In this document: piece after piece, positions 53,545 through 64,000 of the stretch
Numbering within the stretch: position 1 is the stretch's first letter
How the letters are laid out: every line of letters begins with the position of its first letter
From: Castor canadensis
Taxonomy: Eukaryota; Chordata; Mammalia; Rodentia; Castoridae
Assembly (NCBI RefSeq): GCF_047511655.1
Contig: NC_133398.1
Coordinates: 50,783,638-50,847,637 of the forward strand
Direction of reading: 5' to 3'
DNA: 64,000 nt
Made by a program: the position numbers and the translations under genes
The notes under the pieces: model-generated
The model's database searches: none
Told to the model about the DNA's origin: nothing
The model's input: the letters and a program-made list of their open reading frames with translations, nothing else

Positions 53545-56340
53545 CTAAACAGATGAAGAAAAAGTCTTTGACAAAATTCAACATCCTTTCATGAAAAAAA
53601 AGCTCTGAAGAAATTAGGCATAGAAGGAATGCTCCTCAACATAATGTAAGCTAGATACGACAAACCTAGAGCCTACATTATACTAAATGGAGAAAAACTG
53701 AAACCATTCCCATTGAAGTAAGAAACAAGACAGGGATGCCCACTTTCCCCACTCCTGTTCAATATAATTTTGGTATTCCTAGCCAGGGCAATAAGACGAG
53801 AAAGAAATAAAAGGTATTCAAATAGGGAAGGAAGAAGTCAAACTATCTCTATTTGCAGATGACATGATCCTATACCTAAAAGACCCTAAAAATTCTACCA
53901 GCAAACTATTAGAAATCATACTTTTTTGGCAAAATGGCAGGATATAAAATTAATATACAAAAAACAATATCCTTTATACACCAACAATGAACAGACAAAG
54001 AAAAAAATCAGGGAAACAATCCCATTTACAATAGCTTCAAAAGAATAAAGTATCTTAAATTTTTTAAATTTTTGATTCATTTATTCACATGTGCATACAT
54101 TGTTTGGGCCATTTCTCCCTCCGTCCCCCACCCCCTCCATCTCCTCCACACCCCTCTTGCTTCCAGGCAGAACCTGTTCTGCCCTTTTCTCTAATTTTGT
54201 TGAAGAGAAGACATAAGCATAATAAGAAAGACAAAGTGTTTTTGCTAGTTGAGTTAAGGATAGCTATACAGAGAGATACCTAGTGTTGCTTCCATGTACA
54301 AATGTGTTACATCCCAAGTTAATTCATCTCTAACTGACTTTTTCGCTCATTCCTGATCCCCTTCCATGTTGACCTCTGTCTCTTTGAGGTTTCTGTATTA
54401 GCTCCTCTATAGTAGGGGCATCAAACACTGACATTTTTTGGGTTTCCTACCTATCCCCAGCACCTCCCGTATGTGCTCTCCCCTTAACATGTGACCCAAG
54501 TCCAACAACATTGATGTATTTGCCCTAGATCTAAAGACCTCATATGAAGGAGAACATATGATTTTTGGTCTTCTGACCCTGGCTAACCTCACACACAATG
54601 ATGTTCTCCAGTTCCATCTATTTACTTGAGAATAGTAAGATTTCATTCTTCTTCATGGCTGAGTAGAATTCCATTGTGTATAAGTACCACATTTTCTTAA
54701 TCAATTCATCTGTAGTGTGGCATCTTGGCTATTTCCATAACTTGTCTTGTGAATATTGCTGCAATAAATATGGTGGGCAGGTGCCTCTGGAGTAACCTGT
54801 GTCGCATTCCTTTGGGTATATCCCCAGGAGTGGGATTTCTGGATCATATGGCAGATCTATGTTTAGATTTTAAAGAAGCCTCCATATTGTTTTCCAGAGT
54901 GGTTGCAGTAGCTTGCATTCCTACCAGCAGTATATGAGGCTTCCTTTTTCCCCACATCCATGCCAACACCTGTTGGTGGTGGTGTTTTTGATGATGGCTA
55001 TTCGAACAGGGGTGAGGTGGAATCTTAGTGTGGTTTTGATTTGCATTTCCTTTATAGCTAGTGATGGTGAGCATTTTTTCATGTGGTTTTTGGCCATTTG
55101 AATTTCTTCTTTTGAGAAAGTTCTGTTTAATTCAGTTGCCCATTTCTCTATTGGTAAGCTGATTTGAGGAATATTTAGTTTTTTAAGTTCCCTGTATATT
55201 CTGGTTATCAGTCCTTTGTCTGATGTATAGCTGAAAAATACTTTCTCCCACTCTGTGGATGGTATCTTCAGTTTAGAGCCATTTCTTTTGTTGTGCAGAA
55301 GCTTTTTAATTTTATGAATTCCCATTTTTCCATCCTTGCTATTAGTTGCTGAGCTGCTGGGGTTCTATTAATGAAGTCTTTACCTATCCCTATTACTTCC
55401 AGAGTATTCCCTGCTTTTTCCTGTACTAACTTCATACAATGTTTGTGGGAGTGTAAATTAATACACCCACTGTGGAAAACAGTATGGGGACTCCTCAAAA
55501 CCTAAAAATAGAACTACCATATGATCCAGCAATTCCACTCTTAGGAATATAACCAAAAGATCGTGAGTCTGGTTATAACAAAGATACCTGCACACCCATA
55601 TTTATTGCAACATTGTTCACAATAGTCAAGTTCTGGAAACAACCAAGATGCTGCACTACTAATGAATGAATTAAGAAAATGTGGTTATTTATATACAATG
55701 GAATTTTATTTCACATATAAAATGAAAATTTATCATTTGCTGGTAAATGGATGGAACTGAAAACATCATCTTAAGTGAAGTTTGCCAGAACCAGAAAACC
55801 AAAGGCCACATGTTTTCTCTCATATGTGAGTATAAACCCAATACAAATACAAGCAATATCATATATACATAGAAATATGTACAGAACATGTATCCAAAAG
55901 TGGGACTGGTAAGGGAGACCAAAGGAGAAGGAAACAAAAGAAAGGAAGATAGTGAATAATAATGAAGCACAGCACATCTGTATAGGAAGAAGACACAAGG
56001 AAACATACTGAAAACTTTTATTAAACAACACAGGACAGGAGGAAACGGTGAGGAAGTACAGTTGAGGGGGGTTACACTAACTTAAGCACTACGCATAGAT
56101 AGGTATACTACCCAGACAAAAATCCCAATGAACAATGAACAGACACTAAATAATAGGGGACAAGATGAAAAACAGGTCATATTAAGGGGAGGATACTAAC
56201 CAGAGGCAGAGGGTAAAAGAAGGAAGTAAAGAAGGTGAATATGGTTGATGTACTTTCAATATAAGAATGAATATAGAAGTTTTAAATTTGTTGAAATCAT
56301 AAGAAGACTAAGGTAGAAGAATATTGAGAGAGGATGTAAA
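53545..56340 (+). mobile_element. L1 ORF2 and 3'UTR, interrupted by an inverted L1
   Basis: Plus-strand ORF2 reverse-transcriptase sequence (53545-54057, with the [13 protein letters not shown] region near 53849-53890) is interrupted by a minus-strand L1 3' piece (54058-55430). The ORF2 C-terminal region then resumes (55431-55740: the VIYIQWNFI-type region) and runs into a 3'UTR ending near 56340. About 1 kb of ORF2 expected between the two halves is missing, so the insertion came with a deletion, or the structure arose by twin priming and rearrangement. Confidence 0.78.
54058..55430 (-). mobile_element. Inverted L1 3' portion
   Basis: On the minus strand: ORF2 C-terminal pieces (54921-55325, with [20 protein letters not shown] and [11 protein letters not shown]), then the 3'UTR with a G-rich tract (here C-rich, 54118-54165) and the terminus at about 54060-54105. 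It is a younger family than its host L1. Confidence 0.82.
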
Positions 56341-58540
56341 TTATTTTCTTAAATAAATAATGTTATGATTTATAATTCAGTGTATTTGTTTTAATACTTG
56401 TGGTAAGTACAATCTTGAAGATTTCCCAAAGGAAATGGGTCTCTGTTTCAGAATTCTCTGCAAAATCTTCAGTGATAGTATTTCTTGAAGGACCATGAAG
56501 AATTTAAAAGTACAATGAGATCTATTGACCTCTCAAATCATATAGGTACTACATATTCCTATTATATTTCCACAGTTATTGCAATGATGATTACCTCATA
56601 AACATAAACTCCTGAAGTGATAAACACCTAGCTAAAATGCCAGGACACAAGGTCGGAAAAATAGTTTCTCTGCTCAGAGGTGTTTTACCAATTCCTCAAG
56701 AGGTAGTCTTCAGCATACATTGCTCAGGTATTCCAGTCCCAGTGTCTGGTTGTCTATCCAGTAGGTAGAAGTGAAAGAATACACATGCAAAGAGGAATGA
56801 GAACAATTGGGACCATAGACTCGAAATCCACTGATTTTAGTCCTGAAGTAGAACTCTAATTATTATATGTTGGTGTTTAAAATCAAACTGAAGTGGAATG
56901 TGTTGTCCATAAAAACAGACAAATATATAGTAAGCAAATGATCATTTCCCATTTCTGGGAGGGTCTGCGGAGACTCCAATGAGACAAAGGATAAGAATAT
57001 TCATGAAATGAAGGATAAGGTCTACATGAATACCTACCAGTAGGAGGAGAAAAACTGGGAAACAGCTGCTGTATAATTTATTCTTGAATGGATACACTGG
57101 GTAGTGAGGACAATACAGTAAATAAGACTATCAGAGAATTGTTTTAAAAAGCTGATTGGTTAAAAATATTCCCATACCAGTAAGGAAACTGCCTCTAGTG
57201 GTAGAACCCCTATCTAGCAAGTAGGAAGCCCTGGTTTCAAACCCCAGTATCACAAGAATAAATTAATTTAATTTAATTTAAAAGATATTCCTAATTGTCA
57301 TACCAACTATTGTAAAAGAAGGAACCTAAAGGGGTGAGCCAACCTAACTCCCTAGGCAAAACAGAAAAGGAAAGCCAGAGCTCAAGATCAGGGCTGAATT
57401 TTAATCCCTAATATGACAATACACAGTATTTATCCAGTTATGAACTTAATCCAAGATGGTTTCTTTTGTTTGATCAAAATCTACTTTGGAACCTATGAAA
57501 TTCCTTTTGGTAAGTTATACTTTCAGGAAAATACACAAGAAATGTTCAAATTGATGATATTGTATGAATTACATGTTATCATTGGCCATGACATCACTTC
57601 CAAAGGTCCAAAAACTTGTTCCTAGGGAATTGCAGAAATCTGAGAAGACATGATAGTTCATGGTACTCCAAAGCACAATTCTATACAACAAAATCTTGTT
57701 CCTTATTATTCCTTTTTCCTGTTGGGTTAGCACTGAGTCACTTGAGAAGCACTGACATTGTCTTCATGGAAAACAGGCAAAATATTTTCAAGAGGCAAAA
57801 TATTTTCAAGACTAGAACTTGTGGTGAGGTTGTCTTTGGTTCATATGGGCTGCCATTGGCTCTCTTGTTGGCTTTGTTGATATCTGAGTCTCTGAGCTGC
57901 TGAAAATAAGTTAGGTTTACAAATTACAGTGAATAGTTTATAGTCTGTTGTATAATGTTACTAAAGTGTTTTAATAACACATTAATAATTTTGTGAAATA
58001 CTTAAACAGAATTATTAACAGTCTTTGGACGAATAGCAGCTACTGAAGTTAAAAATTGTTTTTCCGTATGAAACAAAAGTAAAGCAACTACAACAAAAGC
58101 TATGTGAGGAAAATAACTTAATTTTCCACTTTAAAACAGTCTGAATGCTTTTGAAGTACATCACTTTATCAATAAAATTATTTTGTACTTAGAAATTTAC
58201 TTTCAACATTATGTGATACATTTTAATTTATATCTATGTAAATTAAATTAAAAGTCACTCTGAAAATTGTGTTACAAAATTAAAGATGAAAATATATTAA
58301 GCATAAGTGTTACCTTAAGTTTTATCTTTTTTAACTCTTCTTTTGACAAGAAGAGTAAACTTCACAGTTTTAATATGTATAGTAGAGGTGTAGACATGAT
58401 ATATAGATAAATATATAGTAAATATATCTAATTAAATTTAATAGAAATTTCAGCAAGAAAAAACATTTTTACAAAGGATTTGGATGAGGGGAGCACAGGA
58501 GGGAAAAACAATAATGAAAACCAAAATGCAAGTAGAAAAT
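56341..58540. other. IFN-alpha upstream flank
   Basis: Non-coding. 57188-57275 is an ID-like SINE. 57537-57960 is paralogous to 1-450. A perfect 18-bp tandem duplication (AGGCAAAATATTTTCAAG) lies at 57775-57810; the paralog at about 237-258 has a single diverged copy. No gene is recognised. Confidence 0.6.
57188..57275 (+). repeat. ID-like SINE
   Basis: AGTGGTAGAACCCCTATCTA, then a GGTTTCAAACCCC B-box-like motif, CCAGTATCAC and a tail of A/T-rich AATTT units. Diverged tRNA-derived SINE. Confidence 0.75.
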
Positions 58541-58544
58541 GCAA

Positions 58545-58620
58545 GAAGGAAGTAAAAGGAGAAGCAGAAAGTAAGGGGAGGGCAATCAGAAAATGGAACA
58601 TGGAATGTTCCCTACTTAAG
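58545..58620 (+). promoter_or_regulatory. IFN-alpha virus-response promoter and TATA-like box
   Basis: A GAAA/GTAAA-rich block, AAGGAAGTAAAAGGAGAAGC (58546-58565), AGAAAGTAAGG (58566-58576) and CAGAAAATGGAA (58587-58598), resembles IRF7-responsive IFNA promoter modules. TACTTAAG (58613-58620) occupies the TATA position, giving an expected 5'UTR of about 65 nt before the ATG at 58712. The TATA box is weaker than the usual TATTTAAG. Confidence 0.72.
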
Positions 58621-58711
58621 TCAACTGAGCACATCAGGTCTTCAGAGAACCTAGAGGCTGAGGTCCAGGGTCACCCACCTCATCAGGGCAGCAGCAGCTG
58701 CAACATCCGCC

Positions 58712-59293
58712 ATGGTCTTGCCCTTTGCTTTACTGGTGGCCCTGGTGGTGCTGAGCAGCAGATCAGTGTGTTCCCTGGTCTGTGACCTGCCACACAGCCA
58801 TAGCCTTGGTAATAAGAGGGCCTTGATTCTCCTGGGACAAATGAGGAGAATCTCTCCTTTTTCCTGCATGAAGGACAGAAATGACTTCGGATTCCCCCAG
58901 GAGCACTTTGATGGCAGCCAGGTCCAGAAGGCTCAAGCCATCTCTGCCCTTCATGAGATGACCCAGCAGATCTACAACCTCTTCAGCACAAAGGACTCCT
59001 CTGCTGCTTGGGAGAAGACCCTTCTGCAAAAATTCTGCACTGGTCTCTCTCAGCAGATGAAAGACTTGGAAGCCTGTCTGACACAGGAGGTGGGGGAGGA
59101 AGAGCCTCCCATGATGCATGAGGACTCCACCCTGGCTGTGAGGAATTACTTCCACAGGATCACTCTCTACCTGGAAAAGAAGAAATACAGCCCTTGTGCC
59201 TGGGAGATTGTCAGAGCAGAAATCATGAGATCCTTGTATTTATCAGCAAACTTGCAGGAAGGATTAAGGAATGAGACTTGGTCCACCATGTAA
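58712..59293 (+). CDS. IFNA-like: Interferon alpha
   Basis: Intact single-exon type I interferon of 193 residues, secreted and acting through IFNAR1/IFNAR2. The signal peptide is 23 residues (MVLPFALL... CSLV) and the mature chain begins [13 protein letters not shown]. The paired cysteines are at mature 1/99 and 29/139, with an additional cysteine at 86 as in many rodent IFN-alphas. Signatures are [25 protein letters not shown], and [17 protein letters not shown] at mature 135-151. The C-terminus extends past the typical 166-residue chain to 170 and includes a possible N-glycosylation sequon (NET) at N164. There is no sequon at position 78 (E78). The initiator has a good context (GCCATGG). 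The protein sequence favours alpha over omega. Virus-response motifs lie 90-165 bp upstream. Confidence 0.95.
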   Translation: MVLPFALLVALVVLSSRSVCSLVCDLPHSHSLGNKRALILLGQMRRISPFSCMKDRNDFGFPQEHFDGSQVQKAQAISALHEMTQQIYNLFSTKDSSAAWEKTLLQKFCTGLSQQMKDLEACLTQEVGEEEPPMMHEDSTLAVRNYFHRITLYLEKKKYSPCAWEIVRAEIMRSLYLSANLQEGLRNETWSTM

Positions 59294-59665
59294 ATGGCTT
59301 TAGGGAACTAATACACTATATCTCATTTCCACAGCTTTGCAATAACAAAGACTGATTTCTGATGTAGCTGTGACATGAATTCAATCTATGTGTCAAATGA
59401 TTTCTGGAGCATTAATGAACACACTGTTCAACTCTATAGCATTTATTTTTCATATCCATACAGGCATATTTATTTATATCTTTAACTGTGTATTTATATA
59501 AACATATATTGAAGTATTTAATATCCTGTGCAATATTGCATTATATCACATAGATATAATATTTACATTATTTGTATTGTCTATATAATGTAGACATAAT
59601 ATATATTTAAGTATTTATATAATATCCTGTGCAACTTTACACTGCATTAGTTTAATAAAACATTT
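59294..59665 (+). promoter_or_regulatory. IFN-alpha 3'UTR with AU-rich elements and poly(A) signal
   Basis: The 3'UTR has several ATTTA elements, including ATTTATTTA at 59468-59476, and an AATAAA at 59654-59659. This suggests a 3'UTR of about 370 nt with cytokine-type instability elements. Confidence 0.6.
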
Positions 59666-59799
59666 TCTTTATATATAATCACTTCATTTTGTTTTGTTCA
59701 TAACATTTTACAATATAATATTTGGCATTCTTTATATTCTTTTAATTTTATGAATTTATTTTTAAATTTATACATAAAAACATAAACTTTGTATACAGG

Positions 59800-62700
59800 A
59801 AAGGATTACAATGTAACTTCAATACATATATACTTTGCATTACGTTTAAGTCATGGTAAACAAATTTTTCTCCTGTATCACTTTTCACTTCCTATGGTGA
59901 AAATCCTCAAAATCTCTTCCTCTAGCTTTTTTGAAGTGTGCAGTACATTATTATGTACAGTCACTATACTGTGCAACAGTATACTAGGGCATCTTGCTCC
60001 TGTCTAATTATAACTTATGTCCTTTGGTCAACTTTTTCCCATCCTTACCCTGCCTCTCACTCTGAGCCCTCAAATAAACACTCGTCTAACTCTCAACTTC
60101 TATGAAATCAATGATTTCAGATTCCACATGTGAGTGTGATCATTAGGTACTCTTCTGTCTGTACCTGACCTACTTCACTGAACATAATGACATCCATATC
60201 TATCCATGTTGCTGCAAATGCCAGGCTCTCATTCTTTTTATGGCTGAAAAATATTGCATGATGAGTATGTCCCACATTTTCTTTATCTATTCACCAGTTG
60301 ATGGACCCTTATTTTGTTTCTGTTTTCTAACTACTGTGAATAGTGCTGCACAAACATAGGAGTGCAGATATCTCTTCCACAGACTGATTTCATTTTGTTT
60401 GGATATATACCCAGTAGTGGAATTGCTAGAACCTATGGCAGTTTTACTTTTGATACTTTCAGGAACCTCCATATTTTTCATCATTACATGCTAAATTCTT
60501 ATTCCATCAATAGTGTGCAAGGATTCTCTTCTCCTTGGAGGCAATTGTGTTTAGTCATGTTGACAATTGCCTTTCTTAGTGGGGTGATGTGATGTGTTAT
60601 TGTTGCTGTGATTTACATTTCCATGATTAGTAATCTTAAGCATTTTTCCTGAACCTGTTCACTGTTTGTTTCTTCTCTTGAGAAATGTCTACTGACATCT
60701 ATTGCCCATTTTTTATTGAATTTGTTGGTTTTTTGCAGTTGATGTTTAGGAGTTCCTTATTCTGGTTATCAACTGCATATTAATTCATCCAAAAGAAATT
60801 CTATCCTGATTTTGCAAAGAATAATAGCATTACCAATTTGCCCATTATCATTATATTTAAATTACAAATAAAAATAGACATCCTCTAGGCCAAAATTATG
60901 TCATCTGCAAATAAGGACAGTTTGACTTCTTCTTTTCCTATTTGAATTCCATACATATCTTCTTGTTTTATTGCTCTGACTTATAATTCCAGGACCATGT
61001 TGAATAAGAGCTGAGAGAGAGGACACTCTTGTCTCATTCTTGGCTCTTGACTTTAGAGAAAATGGTTTCAGTTTTTCCCCATTTAGTATGATGTTAGCCA
61101 TAGATTAGTCATATATAGCCTTTATTATGTTAAGGTACATTGCTTCTATTCTTAGTTTCATCAGAGCTTTGATAATGAAAGGATGTTGAAATTTGTTGAA
61201 GGCTTTTTCTGCATCTATTGAACTAATGATGTCATTTTTATCTGTGCTTCTGTTAATAGATTGTATTATGTCTAATGATTTGCATATGTTGAACCATCCC
61301 TGCATCCCTGGGATGAAACCGATTTGATCATGGTTTATTATCTTTTTGACATATTGTTGAATTAGGTTTATCAATATTTTATGGAGGATTTTTGCATATA
61401 AGTTTATTAAAGAGATTGGCTATAATTCTGTTTTTTTATTGTGTCATTTTCTGTTTTAGGGGTGAGCATAACACTGGTATCATAGAACGATTTAGGCAGT
61501 GTAATCTCCCTTTCTACTTCATGGATAAGATTGAGGAGTGTTCATATTACTTATTGTTTAAGGGTCTGACATAATTCCACATTTAATCCTTCAGATTCTG
61601 GTCTTTTCTGTTTTGGGAGACTGTATTGCTGCTTCAATTTCATTGTTTCCTACAGATATTTGTAGGTAATTTATGTTCTTTAGGTTCAATTTTGGTTGGT
61701 CATACGTGTCTGGAAATATGTCCATTTCTTCTAGATTTTCCAATTTAACTGAACATAAGTTGTCAAAGTAATCCCTAATGATTACCTGGATTTCATTGGT
61801 GTTTGTTGTGGTATCTCCTTTTTTGTTTCTAATTTTATTAAGGTGGGTCTTTTTCCTCCTGATTTTAGTCAGATTTGCTAACCTTATTTATCTTTTCAAA
61901 GAACCAGCTTCTTTTTGTCTTGATTCCTTGTATGTTCTTTTTTATTGTCTCTATTTCAATTATTTCAGCTCTTATTTTTATTTATCTTCTAATGCTAGTT
62001 TGGCTTTATCTTGTTCTTGTTTTTCTAGTAGTTTGAGATGCAACAATAGGTTGTTTATTTGAAGTCTTCCTGTGCTTATAATATAAGTATTCATGGCTGT
62101 AAACTTTCCTCTTAGCACTGCCTTTGCTGTGTTACATCAGTTCCAATTGATTATGCTTTCCTTCTTATTAAATTCCAGGAACTTTCTGATTTCCTCCCTT
62201 ATTTCTTTGATGACTTCATGGAGCAACATGTTGTTTAGTCACCAGGTATTTGAGTATTTTCTCCTGTTTCTTTTGTAATTGAGTTCTAGTTTTATGCCAT
62301 TGTGGTCAGATAGTATGCATGAGTTTATTTCAATTTTCTTATAAATGTTAAGACTTGCTTTGTGACCTAAAATATGTTCTATTTTGGAGAAAGTTCATGG
62401 GCTGCTGAGAAGAATATATATTGTGTTGTTATAGGATGGAATACTCTATAGACATTGGTCAGGTCATACAATTCTAAAGTTTCTTTGTTGACTTTTTGTC
62501 TGAATGACCTATCTATTGGTGATAGAGGAGTACTGAAGTCTCCTACTATCACGGTGTTGGGGTCGTTTTGTGTTTTTAAATCCAATAGTGTATGTTTGAT
62601 GAAGTTGGGTACACTGACATTAGGCACATGTAAGTTAATGATTTTTATTTCTTCTTGGTGTATTGCAAATATTATTAGTATGTAGTGACATTCTTTGTCA

Positions 62701-62930
62701 CTTCAGATTAATTTAGATTTGAAGTCTACTTTGTCTGATATAAGTATAGTTACTCCTGCCCTGTATTCAGGGGCCATTAGCTCGGTAAATCTTTTTCTCC
62801 CCTTTCACCCTAAGCCAATATTTGTTTCTGTCTGTAATTGGGTTTCTTGTAAGCAACAACTCCTCAAATATTCCTTTTTAATCCACTTAGTAAGAAATTT
62901 TTGAAAGATGGAAACACCTGTCACCACTCT
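59800..62930 (-). mobile_element. Old L1, minus strand, endonuclease to 3'UTR
   Basis: Minus-strand L1 of an older family. The endonuclease part has IVGDFSTPLSPIDRSFRQK and IFFSAAHE (62379-62627). The reverse-transcriptase part has [16 protein letters not shown] and [13 protein letters not shown] (61105-61374) and [12 protein letters not shown]-type sequence near 60895-60935. The 3' region runs from 60780 down to about 59800. An internal deletion joins the RT region to the C-terminal region near 60780-60890. Stops and frameshifts are frequent. Confidence 0.83.
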
Positions 62931-63330
62931 GTTTATCAGAACCTGGTAAAGCACAACACATGGTCATATTTGAAAGTCACTGTTAGTAAGAGAAAATGTA
63001 AGAATATTGTATGTTAAAGATTGTATTTGTGTAATTGTTATGAAGTCTGTGAAATTTATAAATCTGAAAAGATAAAGAGCTTTCTCTCAACAAAACTGTC
63101 AAATAGGCCTAACAATGCTTACTCAAGGAGACAAATCCAGAGAACAAAGGAGGCAAAAAGACCTCATGATAAGAGGTGAGCTTTTGTTTTTAGAAGATCA
63201 CTATTTACCTGGGTTTGACTTTATCCTAGAGACTTTTCTCATTGACATACTTAAACCCATTGCTTGAACAACTGAAGTTTTTTAAGAAAAATTAAACTCA
63301 AATTTTAAAACAACAGAAAAGATTAATTCT
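62931..63330. other. Intergenic DNA, no gene seen
   Basis: Non-coding flank between the old L1 and a SINE. Nothing is recognised. Confidence 0.5.
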
Positions 63331-63334
63331 ATTA

Positions 63335-63510
63335 TTTTTTGTCCTGTAAGGTTTGAACTCAGGTGTTTGTGACATCTGGGCAGGAATTCTTACCACTTGA
63401 ACAACATACCCAGCCCCTTTTTCTCTAGTTATTTTGGTGATAAGGTCTTTGTTATGCTTGGCTTGTGCTGTCTATTTATGCAGCTTGAAAGGCTCACACT
63501 AACAGGTTCA
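63335..63510 (-). repeat. Diverged ID/B1-type SINE
   Basis: Minus-strand SINE-like sequence. GGTTTGAACTCAGGTGTTTG is the complement of the ID 3' part, and the GGCTTGTGCTGTC/CAGCTTGAAAGG part is reminiscent of the B1-like half. Highly diverged. Confidence 0.6.
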
Positions 63511-63639
63511 ATCATTGCTTGAGATGTGGGTGTGGGGATGTCTCACAAACTTATCAATATTTAAGAGAAAAAGTAAAGTTAGGTGAAAACACGCTTTTGA
63601 AATAAAAGATTATACCACAGAACCCACAAATAGCAGTCA

Positions 63640-64000
63640 GAAAACAAGAGAATATGTAATTTTTAGATTAAAATATGTCAGAATTTCAAAATATGAGACT
63701 TATTAATTGATTAAAACATACAATATAGGATTCTACATTAGATTCTAGACTCTGCCAACCCATATATTTGATCCTCGGTAATTCATTTAACTTCTCTGAG
63801 CCTCAGTTTTCACAAATGTAATGTAGAGTGGACATATTCATATAGTTATCCATATCAAACACTCTAAAACTTTTAGAAGCCCTTAGCAGAGTATCTCCTC
63901 ATTCCCTGTGAGTGAGGGATAAGAGATTGTCACTATTCTCTTATTTATTCCTAAGGACCTGTATGTCAATAGGGAACTCCCCTATTTCTCTGATGGTAAA
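63640..64000. other. IFN-unit upstream flank, paralog of about 24900-25250
   Basis: No gene. The segment around 63740-63870 (GGTAATTCATTTAACTTCTC, CAGTTTTCACAAATGTAATG and following) aligns on the same strand with about 25035-25150. That stretch lies about 3.3 kb upstream of the right-arm IFN-omega ATG. It probably marks the start of the next plus-strand IFN unit beyond the window. Confidence 0.6.

Overview
This window is mammalian nuclear DNA from a type I interferon (IFN) cluster, almost certainly from a rodent. The evidence is single-exon IFN-omega and IFN-alpha genes, very dense L1 elements of several ages, and SINEs that fuse a 7SL-derived (B1-like) part to a tRNA-derived (ID-like) part, the B1-dID type known from squirrels, dormice and Castorimorpha. 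A beaver-like castorimorph would fit, but I cannot fix the species from sequence alone. Only three intact host protein genes are seen: two nearly identical IFN-omega genes (7531-8118 minus, 28381-28968 plus) and one IFN-alpha gene (58712-59293 plus). There are also an IFN-omega pseudogene (14475-15051), an IFN-alpha pseudogene (48109-48661) and a processed LPGAT1 pseudogene with a very long 3'UTR (17328-22630).

Layout. 1-450 is flank paralogous to the region upstream of the IFN-alpha gene. 475-2199 is the 5' part of a young L1, cut off abruptly. 2199-37608 is one large imperfect inverted repeat. Its left arm (2199-12673) and right arm (16781-37608) match base for base in long stretches in opposite orientation, and each holds one outward-facing IFN-omega gene with the same flanks, SINEs, L1 pieces and MLT1 LTR fossil. 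The arms differ by four large blocks. Three L1 segments (about 1.2, 2.0 and 1.75 kb) are missing from the left arm at junctions with 2-4 bp microhomology. The LPGAT1 retrocopy (about 5.3 kb) is present only in the right arm. With these four blocks removed the right arm is about 10.5 kb, the same as the left. The 4.1-kb spacer (12674-16780) holds inverted L1 sequence and the IFN-omega pseudogene.

37609-41680 is the rest of the old L1, other L1 3' ends and SINE-bearing intergenic DNA. 41682-47865 is a near-complete but broken L1 with a 15-bp target-site duplication. 47881-49570 is the IFN-alpha pseudogene and its flank. 49570-56340 is a pile of nested L1s. 56340-59800 is the IFN-alpha unit with promoter, coding region and 3'UTR. 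59800-62930 is an old minus-strand L1. The last few hundred bases are paralogous to sequence lying about 3.3 kb upstream of IFN-omega in the right arm, which suggests that another plus-strand IFN unit begins just beyond the window.

Function. The intact genes encode secreted antiviral cytokines that signal through IFNAR1/IFNAR2. Each has an upstream GAAA-rich virus-response region suited to IRF3/IRF7 and a 3'UTR with AUUUA elements. No new enzyme system, CRISPR array or RNA gene was found. The most notable structure is the large interferon-bearing inverted repeat, with signs of template switching and later gene conversion.
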